Assembly: GCA_008297795.1 (NCBI GenBank)
Contig: VBQP01000031.1
Location: 1 to 14,805, forward strand
DNA length: 14,805 nucleotides
Direction of reading: 5' to 3'
Origin: Thermoplasmata archaeon
Lineage (GTDB): Archaea > Thermoplasmatota > E2 > UBA202 > DSCA01
In this document: one piece after another, positions 6,835 to 13,527 of the stretch
How positions within the stretch are numbered: the first letter of the stretch is position 1
Layout: every line of letters starts with the position of its first letter
Made by a program: the position numbers and the translations under genes
Notes under the pieces: generated by a model
The model's input: only the letters and a program-made list of their open reading frames with translations
Database searches by the model: none
What the model was told of the DNA's origin: nothing

Positions 6835-8142
6835 GTGCTGCTTGACTTGATTGAAGCATTATTCCTGATACTTCTGCCCCTTGTTTTGCTTGCTTTGCTG
6901 ATAGTGGCATATACCACTCACAGAGGAATGTTTTTGAGAATAGGATTCTCCCACAAGGAGATGGGGCTTCTTTCAATAGGCCCCTTCGCAGCCATGATGT
7001 TCGACATGCCCGTATTCATATACAAAAACTATTTTCTCGCTTTCAATATCGGTGGGGCTGTTGTGCCAATCGTTCTTTCCATCCATCTGCTGAAAAAGAA
7101 GAATATATCTGCAGTAAAGAGCATTTCCGGTATATCTGTTGTGGCTGCTGCGACATTCATGATAACCCGCGTTACCGATATGGGCGTTGTTTCCTCATTT
7201 CCATTTTATCTCATCCCTTCAATTCTTTCGGTGCTGATTGCTTTTCTGCTTTTTTCAAACCATTCGGAAAAGACGCCAGGCTATGGATATGCCATTTCAA
7301 CACTCGGCGTTGTCATAGGCGGAGATTTTTTCCATTTTCCAGAAATTTTCAGCAAGCCGTTCATGGGTTCTGTCGGAGGTGCGGGACTTTACGATATGGT
7401 ATACATAGCAGGTCTGCTGACGCTTTGCCTGGCACTGCCCTTCATGGGAAGGGAAATAAAAAGAGAGGCATTTCCTGTAAAAGAACCTTCAATGTTTTTG
7501 AGAAAGGCGATTTTGTCCAGAGACTATAAAGAGGCTGTCTCTCTTGCAATAAAAGCAGTTGAGATGAAGACAGAGGAGGTTGCAAAAAAGTTTGGCATTG
7601 AAGGGGAGTATGCTCTTCTTTCGCTCATAGGCAGAGATGCATATGACGATTATCTCCTCATGAAAAGAAAAGGAATATTTTCAGAGGATGAAGCTCGAAA
7701 GGTGATTTTAACTGCCAAACTTATTATCGACGCTCTTGAAAAAAAGGAGATGAGGCTATATGCGTCCCCATTGAGCAGAACAGTGGCATTTCTGATAGAT
7801 TTTGCGATGCTCTTTTCGGTGTCAATATTTTTCGCAATTATATCTGGCAAAAATTTCATTGGTATGTTTGTCATATTTCTTTCATCTTTCCAGTTCCTGT
7901 ATTTTACAATACTTGAATACCTGTACGGCTCGACTGTTGGAAAGGCGTTCGTTCATATCAGGGTGAAACTGGAAAACATGGAAAAACTTGATTTTATTTC
8001 CTCTTTCACAAGAAATATCATAAGATTTTTTGATATGCTCCTCGGGTTTTATTTTGTGAGCTTCATTCTCATTGCGTTTTCCCCAAAAAAGCAGCGTCTG
8101 GGAGATATCGTGGCAGGAACCATTGTAGTAAAGAATATGTAG
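6835..8142 (+). CDS. membrane protein: DUF1614 domain fused to an RDD domain
   Basis: The frame is open from 6541, but that front part is the repeat; the first sensible start is GTG 6835, right before a membrane helix (LFLILLPLVLLALLIVAY). This gives 435 residues. Residues about 30-205 resemble DUF1614: FNIGGAVVPIVLSIHLLKK near 70-88 and GSVGGAGLYDMVYIAGLL near 178-194, with several membrane helices. A charged helical segment (about 215-305) follows. The C-terminus is an RDD domain: Arg315 and Asp322 in SRTVAFLID, YGSTVGKAFVHIRV, RNIIRFFD, and KQRLGDIVAG with Asp424. RDD proteins are linked to transport, often ion exchange, but this role is only suggested here. The GTG start is uncertain because no Shine-Dalgarno or strong TATA box precedes it. 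It is followed 19 bases later by carS on the same strand. Confidence 0.75.
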   Translation: MLLDLIEALFLILLPLVLLALLIVAYTTHRGMFLRIGFSHKEMGLLSIGPFAAMMFDMPVFIYKNYFLAFNIGGAVVPIVLSIHLLKKKNISAVKSISGISVVAAATFMITRVTDMGVVSSFPFYLIPSILSVLIAFLLFSNHSEKTPGYGYAISTLGVVIGGDFFHFPEIFSKPFMGSVGGAGLYDMVYIAGLLTLCLALPFMGREIKREAFPVKEPSMFLRKAILSRDYKEAVSLAIKAVEMKTEEVAKKFGIEGEYALLSLIGRDAYDDYLLMKRKGIFSEDEARKVILTAKLIIDALEKKEMRLYASPLSRTVAFLIDFAMLFSVSIFFAIISGKNFIGMFVIFLSSFQFLYFTILEYLYGSTVGKAFVHIRVKLENMEKLDFISSFTRNIIRFFDMLLGFYFVSFILIAFSPKKQRLGDIVAGTIVVKNM

Positions 8143-8161
8143 CCTGTACAGATATACGTTT

Positions 8162-8719
8162 GTGGAGTGGAAAATAGCACTAGAGGCAGTATGGCTCATT
8201 TTGCCGGCATACATTGCAAATTCCTCTGCCGTGATACTGGGCGGAGGCACCCCCATCGATTTCGGGAAGAACTGGAAAGGTAAAAGAATATTTGGCAGTA
8301 GCAAAACGTGGAGGGGCTTTTTTGGCGGTATACTTGCTGGCACAACTGCAGGAATTGTCATGAACGCTCTCATTCCCGGAACTTTCGGGAACGGCATATC
8401 CTCATTTCTGATTATTATATCCCTTCCAATGGGGGCTCTCTCAGGCGACCTGGCGGAAAGTTTTGTCAAGCGCCGTTTGGACAAAAAAAGCGGGGAGAAA
8501 TGGATTATTGCAGACCAGATAGACTTCTTGCTGGGGGCTTTTGCCTTATCATTTTTGTTCAGCATAGCACTCGAACATGCAGGGATGGCGGACGGAAACT
8601 GGTTTTTGCAATCATTTTCCGTATGGCATATTCTATTCCTTCTCATTCTCACTCCTGCTCTCCATTATATTACCAACATAGCAGGGTATCTGGCAGGTCT
8701 GAAGGAGGTGCCGTGGTGA
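8162..8719 (+). CDS. carS: CDP-archaeol synthase
   Basis: This is the archaeal CTP:2,3-di-O-geranylgeranyl-sn-glycero-1-phosphate cytidyltransferase. It makes CDP-archaeol, the activated lipid from which all polar head groups are added. The 185-residue product is the usual length. Signatures are ANSSAVILGGGTPIDFGKNWKGKRIFGSSKTWRG in two adjacent blocks (residues about 20-55), GDLAESFVKRRLDKKSGEKW (about 97-116) and ADQIDFLLGA (about 119-128), set among about five membrane helices. The start is GTG at 8162, which gives the usual short N-terminus (MEWKIALEAVWLILPAYIANS). It follows the DUF1614-RDD gene by 19 bases and is followed 4 bases later by a small zinc-finger gene, so an operon is likely. 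It supplies the precursor for the decarboxylase pathway at 12097; the synthase that makes archaetidylserine is not in the window. Confidence 0.93.
   Translation: MEWKIALEAVWLILPAYIANSSAVILGGGTPIDFGKNWKGKRIFGSSKTWRGFFGGILAGTTAGIVMNALIPGTFGNGISSFLIIISLPMGALSGDLAESFVKRRLDKKSGEKWIIADQIDFLLGAFALSFLFSIALEHAGMADGNWFLQSFSVWHILFLLILTPALHYITNIAGYLAGLKEVPW
8704..8710 (+). promoter_or_regulatory. Shine-Dalgarno GGAGGTG before the zinc-finger gene
   Basis: GGAGGTG lies inside the last codons of carS, 13 bases before ATG 8724. A second GGAG (8732-8735) precedes an in-frame ATG at 8739, so the exact start is open. Either way translation appears Shine-Dalgarno driven, unlike the leaderless genes nearby. Confidence 0.5.
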
Positions 8720-8723
8720 TAAC

Positions 8724-9014
8724 ATGGATGAGGAGTCTATGAATGAAGATTTGAAGAAATGGATTGAGGAACACAGGGACATGGGCATTCTGGAGGAGGT
8801 GGAGGCTGAGGAGGAAGAAAAAAAGCAGGAGGAGGTTACGGGCAGATGCGAGATATGCGGCGTGAGGGAAGCGAAATACAGATGCATAAAATGTGGTAGG
8901 GCTGTGTGTCCTTCCTGCTACTTTGTGATGTTCGGGTTATGCAGGGATTGCATATCAGAAGATGTGGTAAAAAAACTGGACAAGAAGGATTTCGGCATTG
9001 ACGAGATAAGGTGA
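8724..9014 (+). CDS. small acidic zinc-finger protein (cross-brace type)
   Basis: The 96-residue protein has a highly acidic coiled-coil-like N-terminus (residues about 8-38, LKKWIEEHRD then EEVEAEEEEKKQEE). An eight-cysteine module follows: Cys42, 45, 54, 57, 62, 65, 73 and 76, arranged as four CxxC pairs. This spacing suits two zinc ions in a cross-brace like B-box or HIT fingers, with YRCIKCGRAVCPSCY as the core. Such modules usually mediate protein-protein binding rather than catalysis. A start at 8739 (MNEDLKK) would shorten it by five residues. It sits 4 bases after carS in the same orientation, and 37 bases separate it from the gcvT start region. Function unknown; the zinc-finger call is firm and the subfamily uncertain. 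Confidence 0.8.
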   Translation: MDEESMNEDLKKWIEEHRDMGILEEVEAEEEEKKQEEVTGRCEICGVREAKYRCIKCGRAVCPSCYFVMFGLCRDCISEDVVKKLDKKDFGIDEIR

Positions 9015-9020
9015 CCAATA

Positions 9021-9030
9021 AAATTTTAAG
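9021..9030 (+). promoter_or_regulatory. TATA-like box, original gcvT start (leaderless)
   Basis: AAATTTTAAG is centred about 26 bases before ATG 9052, the expected full-length gcvT start, and no Shine-Dalgarno follows. It supports 9052, not 9126, as the start for which this gene evolved. Confidence 0.55.
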
Positions 9031-9051
9031 TTGCAGCAGCAATACCTCTTT

Positions 9052-9125
9052 ATGAAATCTCCTTTGCATGAATTGCATAAAGAATTGGGGGCAACATTTA
9101 CAACACAACTTTTTCAGGATACGAA
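9052..9125 (+). pseudogene. gcvT: N-terminal coding segment of gcvT, separated by a frameshift
   Basis: Read from ATG 9052, this segment encodes MKSPLHELHKELGATFTT, a normal start for a T protein. It then runs out of frame because ACAAC is present twice in tandem at 9100-9109. Deleting one copy gives GATFTTFSGYEMPLKY, which matches the family spacing between GA and the EMP motif residue for residue. As read, translation from 9052 would end soon after 9125. Confidence 0.75.
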
Positions 9126-10136
9126 ATGCCTCTGAAATACACCTCTATACAGGATGAGCATCTCAATGTGAGAAAAAAGGTGGGCATATTTGACGTATCT
9201 CACATGGGCAATATTTTCGTGAGGGGCAGAGATGCGGAAAAATTCATAAGCACGCTCACAGCAGCAGATGCCAGCAAGGTGGGCGTGGGCATGGGGGCAT
9301 ATACTGTTATACTCGGGGAGGATGGCACGATAATAGACGACGAGGTTTTTCTTCACCTGGATAATGAATATATGTTCATCCCAAATGCTGGCAGAAATAA
9401 GGATATCGAGGCTTGGTTCAGGGAGCATGCGGAGGGCATGGAGGTTGAAATAGAGGATGTATCCCAGAAGTTTGTGATAATTGCAGTGCAGGGTCCTCTA
9501 TCGGGGGAATGCCTTTCCAAAGTCATAGATTTTGATTTGAGCACGCTGGGATTATTTGCCTGCAAGGAGTTGAAAAAAGGAAATGAAAGGTTGATTGTAT
9601 CTAGGACGGGCTATACGGGGGAGAAGGGATATGAATTCTATATCACCCCTCCGGAGAAAGGTGAGCAGATGTTTTATGAGATACTCGAGGCAGGAAAGGA
9701 ATACGGAATAAAACCTGTAGGGCTCGGGGCAAGAGATACGCTGCGCCTTGAGAAGTGCTTTGCCCTTGCAGGGAATGAGTTTAGCGGCGGGAGGACGCCG
9801 CTGGAGGCGGGGCTGGGCTGGCTCATAAACTGGGAGCATGAATTTATCGGAAAGGAGGCACTGATAAAGCAGAAAGAGGGGAAATATGAAAAACTTTCAT
9901 TTCTGGAGTGCATTGAGAGAGGCATACCCCGTCACGGACATACTGTGGAGAAGGACGGGAAAGAAGCAGGTGTGGTAACATCTGGTACGTTCTCCCCCTG
10001 CCTCAAGAAGGGGATAGCGATGGCGTACATAAAACCAGATTATGATGGGGAGGAGAAATTCGATATTATTTCAAATGGAAGGAAAATAAGGGCTAGAAGG
10101 GTAAAGCCGCCATTTGTAAAGAAAGGCGAGTGCTGA
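9126..10136 (+). CDS. gcvT: glycine cleavage system T protein (aminomethyltransferase), intact frame
   Basis: GcvT transfers the methylene group from the aminomethyl-lipoyl H protein to tetrahydrofolate, releasing ammonia. The in-frame part from ATG 9126 (336 residues) begins at the EMPLKYTSIQDEH motif. It contains VGIFDVSHMGNI, the folate-site region MGAYTVILGEDGTIIDDEVF with the conserved Asp, VQGPLSG, SRTGYTGEKGYEFY, LGARDTLRLEKCFALAGNE and a C-terminal barrel ending GVVTSGTFSPCLKKGIAMAYI. The first 25 or so family residues lie upstream in another frame (9052-9125). The protein may be made short from 9126, or the gene may be inactive, or the frameshift may be an error. No gcvH or gcvP is visible here. 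Its last codons overlap, or nearly touch, the start of the next gene (GTG 10130 or ATG 10142). Confidence 0.9.
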   Translation: MPLKYTSIQDEHLNVRKKVGIFDVSHMGNIFVRGRDAEKFISTLTAADASKVGVGMGAYTVILGEDGTIIDDEVFLHLDNEYMFIPNAGRNKDIEAWFREHAEGMEVEIEDVSQKFVIIAVQGPLSGECLSKVIDFDLSTLGLFACKELKKGNERLIVSRTGYTGEKGYEFYITPPEKGEQMFYEILEAGKEYGIKPVGLGARDTLRLEKCFALAGNEFSGGRTPLEAGLGWLINWEHEFIGKEALIKQKEGKYEKLSFLECIERGIPRHGHTVEKDGKEAGVVTSGTFSPCLKKGIAMAYIKPDYDGEEKFDIISNGRKIRARRVKPPFVKKGEC

Positions 10137-10141
10137 ATAAA

Positions 10142-11104
10142 ATGAAGAAGCAGTTCATAGACGATATTGTGGAAGGCGATGCTGTAAACAGCATGTTTGC
10201 CGTGAAATTCAAAAAGCCCCCGAGGAAGTACAAGAACAGAAGCAAGGAAGGGGAATGGTTCGAACTTCGCCTGACAGACAAAACAGGGGAAATAACAGCA
10301 AAGTACTGGGGTGATGACGTTATCTACACAAACAAACTTTACAAGAGTGTGAACAAAGGGGATGTGATATTTCTCAGGGGAAGGGCAGTCGCATATGGGG
10401 ACGGAATAGAAATAGTCATAGAAAAGGAGGGCGTGAGGAAGTGTTCTCCTGATGAATATGATACCACTGACTTTGTGGAGGTTTGCAAGAAGGACATAGA
10501 CGGCATGATGGCGCAACTCATGGAAATCATAGAAAGCACGGAGGAGCCTTACAGAAAGGCATTGATGTCTTTTTTCGGGGATGAAAATTTTGTCAGGAAA
10601 TTCAGGGAGGCGCCCGCCGCCATGCACCGCCACCACAGTTATATCGGCGGCTTGCTTGAGCATACTTTGAATGTGGTCAGGATATGTCAGCGCGTTCAGG
10701 AACTCCATCCCGAACTTGATTACAGTTTGCTTGTTACAGGGGCAATATTGCACGATATAGGCAAAATAAGGGAATTCGATGTGGGTACCTCTATTGAGAT
10801 GTCGGAAGAGGGGATGCTGCTGGGGCACATAACCATAGGCACTCAGATGCTTATAGAGCGTTTGAAGGATATTGAAAATTTTCCCGAGAGGATTAAATGG
10901 AAACTTGTTCATATAATATTGAGTCACCACGGCAAAAAAGAATACGGCTCGCCAAAAGTGCCGCAATTTCCGGAGGCGCATGTTGTCTATTTTGCAGATG
11001 ATATGGATGCAAAGGTTGACTATACCATAAATCTGAAGGAAAGAGCTGAGACCGAAGATCTGTGGATATGGAAAAAGGATGTGGGGCATATATACTTGAA
11101 GTAA
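10142..11104 (+). CDS. YhaM-like 3'-5' exoribonuclease (OB-fold plus HD domain)
   Basis: The 320-residue protein has the layout of Bacillus YhaM, a metal-dependent 3'-5' exonuclease. An N-terminal OB-fold (about 5-95: FAVKFKKPPRKYKN, WFELRLTDKTGEITAKYWG, GDVIFLRGRA) leads to an HD-type domain. Metal ligands are recognisable: His162, 164 and 165 in MHRHHSYIGGLLEH with His174, then HDIGK at 204-208, GHITIG, LSHHGKKEYGSP and FADDMDAK. The usual length is about 310-320 residues. I choose ATG 10142 (MKKQFIDDIVEGD) because it matches the family start; GTG 10130 in the same frame overlaps gcvT. It is probably expressed with gcvT. YhaM is best known from Firmicutes, so RNA or DNA turnover here is inferred from the domains; the specificity is unproven. 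Confidence 0.85.
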   Translation: MKKQFIDDIVEGDAVNSMFAVKFKKPPRKYKNRSKEGEWFELRLTDKTGEITAKYWGDDVIYTNKLYKSVNKGDVIFLRGRAVAYGDGIEIVIEKEGVRKCSPDEYDTTDFVEVCKKDIDGMMAQLMEIIESTEEPYRKALMSFFGDENFVRKFREAPAAMHRHHSYIGGLLEHTLNVVRICQRVQELHPELDYSLLVTGAILHDIGKIREFDVGTSIEMSEEGMLLGHITIGTQMLIERLKDIENFPERIKWKLVHIILSHHGKKEYGSPKVPQFPEAHVVYFADDMDAKVDYTINLKERAETEDLWIWKKDVGHIYLK

Positions 11105-11108
11105 GTAG

Positions 11109-11121
11109 AAAAAATCATAAA
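11109..11121 (+). promoter_or_regulatory. TATA-like box, archaeosortase gene
   Basis: AAAAAATCATAAA ends 20 bases before the GTG at 11141, and no Shine-Dalgarno is visible. The 36-base gap after the YhaM-like gene could hold a leaderless promoter, so the artA-asd pair may be transcribed separately. Confidence 0.4.
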
Positions 11122-11140
11122 CCCTGCCTTATTCAACACC

Positions 11141-12100
11141 GTGCACAAAAAGTATCTGTATTATGCGGCATGCCTTTTCGGACTCGCAACAATTTCCCTT
11201 ATAGCAGGGCACTTTATTTTTATTTATCTGCTTGTAGTGATTGACAACTATCATCTGTTTGATATGCTCACGTCCATCCCCCTATTCTCGGGACTGATAA
11301 TCTTAGGGATAGGTTTCTTTTCAAATCATGAAAAAAAGCATCTCATAACAGCAGCAGGGTGGGCAGTATTTGCGATGTACTGGGCAACCCAGCCAGAATT
11401 TCTGTATTATAACGAGGAGGGGGATATTGTAAATGCAGTATTCTGTATAGTGGGGGTGTACTTCCTGTTTTATATTGCCTATCATGAATATCTCTCCCAC
11501 ACAAGGAAGGAGGAGGTAAAATCTCTGACATTTCTTGCAGGCTCTACTTTTATAGCAGGATTTTTTTACTTCCTTATAGAAAAGATACCTGTTTTTGCTG
11601 GCTCATTGATAAAGGTTGTTGCAGACCAGACAGTATGGGTTATGAAAGCAATAGGCTATAATGTCAGGGCAGGCGCAATTTCCTATGGCGATACAATAAC
11701 AGTGCCTGTTTACTTCAATGGCAACCACTCCGTCCAGCTTATTCTTGCGTGCACAGGGCTTCAGTCAATGATGATATTCATAGGGGTTATTGCTGCACTG
11801 AGGGGCGTTGACACAAGAAGGAGAGTAAAGGCATTTATGGTTACGGTTCCCGTGATTTACGTTCTCAATATAGTGAGAAATGTGGGCGTTATTTATGGTG
11901 TGGAGGTTCTCCATCAGACATTTTACTTCATGCACAATGTTGTTGGAAAGGCAGGTTCTCTTATCGCCCTTATAGTCCTTGCCTATCTTGCATTTGACAT
12001 ACTGCCCGAACTTTATGATTCCATATATTCCATATTCGAACTTCCGAAGAGGAACGGACCTGTGGAAATTTTCATAAAAAATCTTGCGGGGAGAAGATGA
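11141..12100 (+). CDS. artA: archaeosortase (exosortase family transpeptidase)
   Basis: This polytopic membrane enzyme of the exosortase/archaeosortase family removes C-terminal sorting signals from surface proteins and is thought to attach a lipid. The 319 residues form about eight membrane helices. The conserved active-site motifs are present: Cys204 in LACTGLQSMMIF, Arg246 in LNIVRNVGVIYG, and His265 in FMHNVVGKAGS, the expected Cys-Arg-His/Arg set. The start is GTG 11141 (MHKKYLYYAACLF). The decarboxylase gene overlaps its stop by 4 bases (ATGA), a layout suggesting translational coupling. No gene in the window has a typical C-terminal tail of PGF motif, helix and basic end, so the substrates lie elsewhere. 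Assignment to the family is strong; the exact subfamily (ArtA versus others) is less sure. Confidence 0.88.
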   Translation: MHKKYLYYAACLFGLATISLIAGHFIFIYLLVVIDNYHLFDMLTSIPLFSGLIILGIGFFSNHEKKHLITAAGWAVFAMYWATQPEFLYYNEEGDIVNAVFCIVGVYFLFYIAYHEYLSHTRKEEVKSLTFLAGSTFIAGFFYFLIEKIPVFAGSLIKVVADQTVWVMKAIGYNVRAGAISYGDTITVPVYFNGNHSVQLILACTGLQSMMIFIGVIAALRGVDTRRRVKAFMVTVPVIYVLNIVRNVGVIYGVEVLHQTFYFMHNVVGKAGSLIALIVLAYLAFDILPELYDSIYSIFELPKRNGPVEIFIKNLAGRR

Positions 12101-12666
12101 TAGCGAAAAATTGTTCAGGAATAGTTGTAACTCCTCTTATCCTGTCTATCATTTTAATTCTTTTTGATTTCATTTTACTTTCCATTCTTTCTTTCATATT
12201 TTTCATATTTTTCCTTTTCTTTTTCAGAGACCCTCACAGGGAAATCATGGAGGGGATAGTTTCCCCTGCAGATGGCATTGTCATGGAAAGCGGCAGAAAG
12301 GTTGCAATATTCATGAATCTTTGGAATGTACATGTTAATCGTGCTCCTGTTTCAGGCAAAATCATGGAAATGAAACACACTCCCGGAAAACACTCTCCTG
12401 CATTCAGAGAAAAAGGAGAAAACGAGCGACTTTCAATAAAAATGGATACAGAAATAGGAACGGTGAAGGTGGTTCAGATTGCAGGAATAATTGCAAGAAG
12501 AATAGTGCCCTATGTGAAAGAGGGGGATAAGATAAAAAAAGGAGAGAAAATAGGGATAGTTAGATTCGGGTCCAAAGTGGAGGTGTATCTGCCCGATAAT
12601 GTAAGGGTGGTTGTGGAGAAAGGAGATAAAATAAAGGCGGGACAGACTATCGGGATGTATAAATAG
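12097..12666 (+). CDS. asd: archaetidylserine decarboxylase (PSD-A type proenzyme)
   Basis: This protein matches short archaeal phosphatidylserine decarboxylase-like enzymes, which turn archaetidylserine into archaetidylethanolamine. The 189 residues contain one or two N-terminal membrane helices (about 10-46), FRDPHR, SPADG, MNLWNVHVNRAPVSG, and QIAGIIARRIVPYVKEGD. The self-cleavage site is RFGSK, with Gly158-Ser159 as the likely cut and pyruvoyl source; the family motif is LGST or FGSR. ATG 12097 overlaps the archaeosortase stop as ATGA. In Haloferax, PssA and PssD are needed for normal processing of ArtA substrates, which gives this overlap a biological rationale. The partner synthase, pssA-like, is not present. 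Very likely active, since all key motifs are there. Confidence 0.92.
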   Translation: MIAKNCSGIVVTPLILSIILILFDFILLSILSFIFFIFFLFFFRDPHREIMEGIVSPADGIVMESGRKVAIFMNLWNVHVNRAPVSGKIMEMKHTPGKHSPAFREKGENERLSIKMDTEIGTVKVVQIAGIIARRIVPYVKEGDKIKKGEKIGIVRFGSKVEVYLPDNVRVVVEKGDKIKAGQTIGMYK

Positions 12667-12692
12667 TTTTAAAAATAAAAGAGAGGGAAAAG
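12667..12692 (-). terminator. U-rich convergent intergenic tract (possible terminator)
   Basis: The 27 bases between asd (stop 12666) and the convergent secreted-protein gene (stop 12694) are A/T-rich. On the minus strand they read as a T-rich run (CTCTCTTTTATTTTTAAAAC), suited to archaeal termination of the minus-strand gene. The + strand run is only TTTT. Confidence 0.35.
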
Positions 12693-12693
12693 A

Positions 12694-13437
12694 TTAGAGG
12701 TGCGGGGGCTGCGGAGCCATCCCTCTGTACCAGATTCCATCAATGTGGGCAGGTATGAATGCTTCTCCTTTATAGAATCCATCGAGATTTACTTCTTTTC
12801 CAAGCAGTCCCTGGAGTTCGTAATACATGCTCTCTATCTGTCCATCTCTGTCATAATCGCTTCTCGCCACTTTATTGAAAAGCATTCCTGCAGGACCGAA
12901 AAATATCTCCTGTTCATTTATGGTATAACTGCCGTTTTCATATTCTAGAATGCCTGTTATTTCAGAAATCTCCTGCGGCATTCTCACAGGATTTCTGTAC
13001 CATATGCCGTCTATGTAGAATGCATATAGTGTGTCGTTTTTCATTATTCCCATTACTGTAACCCCTTCTCCTTCGAGTCCACTGAGTTCTTTTTCCATTG
13101 TTTCATAATTTCCATCTCTGTCATAATCGCTTCTTGCCGTCATATTTTCGAGCAACCATTCGGGGCCAAAGGAAATTTCCTGTGCACCAATATAATATGC
13201 ATTGCCATCATATGAGAGTGTGCCGTTCATCTCTGTCATGTTTTTCATTGCGTTCTCTCTTGCTTGGACTCTCTCGTGATGGCGGTGCATGAACTTTCCG
13301 GCAATATGTTTTGCCCACTGAAAGTGCCCTCCGTCGCCTGCGGCATTTCCATTGGATGCCGTGGTGGCAAGTGCCGTGCCCATTACGAGCAAGCCCACCA
13401 CACCGACAGCCGCTATTGCTATTGTGCTTTTTTTCAT
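12694..13437 (-). CDS. secreted protein of two 90-residue modules with DxDxDG loops
   Basis: I start at ATG 13435-13437 (MKKSTIAIAAVGVVG) because GAGGTG lies six bases upstream and a signal peptide follows, probably cut near residue 24 (ALA). The mature region first has a His/Arg-rich stretch (about 38-58). Two modules follow at about 70-148 and 160-238, offset by exactly 90 residues: [N/T]-G-[T/I]-L, a QEI-FGP motif, ARSDYDRDG, a helix-like segment, then IDGIWYR. The first loop (D104, D106, D108, G109, E112, E115) fits a 12-residue EF-hand calcium loop; the second has DxDxDG and Glu at position 9 but Tyr at 12. At DNA level 24 bases are identical at 12841-12864 and 13111-13134, so the duplication is fairly recent or constrained. 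The family was not recognised. It is presumably a calcium-binding exported protein. Confidence 0.75.
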   Translation of the reverse strand: MKKSTIAIAAVGVVGLLVMGTALATTASNGNAAGDGGHFQWAKHIAGKFMHRHHERVQARENAMKNMTEMNGTLSYDGNAYYIGAQEISFGPEWLLENMTARSDYDRDGNYETMEKELSGLEGEGVTVMGIMKNDTLYAFYIDGIWYRNPVRMPQEISEITGILEYENGSYTINEQEIFFGPAGMLFNKVARSDYDRDGQIESMYYELQGLLGKEVNLDGFYKGEAFIPAHIDGIWYRGMAPQPPHL

Positions 13438-13443
13438 ATTTAT

Positions 13444-13449
13444 CACCTC
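13444..13449 (-). promoter_or_regulatory. Shine-Dalgarno GAGGTG, secreted duplicated protein
   Basis: GAGGTG on the minus strand lies six bases before ATG 13437 and fixes this start over the upstream ATG at 13482, which would add 15 residues in front of the signal peptide. Confidence 0.75.
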
Positions 13450-13483
13450 TGCACTTGTGTGCACAACAAAAAGTGCGGTCATT

Positions 13484-13493
13484 CTTTATATTG
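13484..13493 (-). promoter_or_regulatory. TATA box, secreted duplicated protein (with leader)
   Basis: The minus-strand sequence CAATATAAAG lies about 50 bases before ATG 13437. A start of transcription about 26 bases downstream leaves a short leader of roughly 25 bases that includes the GAGGTG. This contrasts with the leaderless promoters of the other genes. Confidence 0.55.
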
Positions 13494-13527
13494 ATTTACC
13501 CAAATTGTTCCCAAATCATTCCCAATT

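Noticed and set aside
7882..8652. Long minus-strand frame across carS and the RDD region
   Set aside because: Antisense to two recognisable membrane proteins; no start region or domain.
10040..11089. Long minus-strand frame across the YhaM-like gene
   Set aside because: Antisense shadow of a gene with intact HD-domain motifs.
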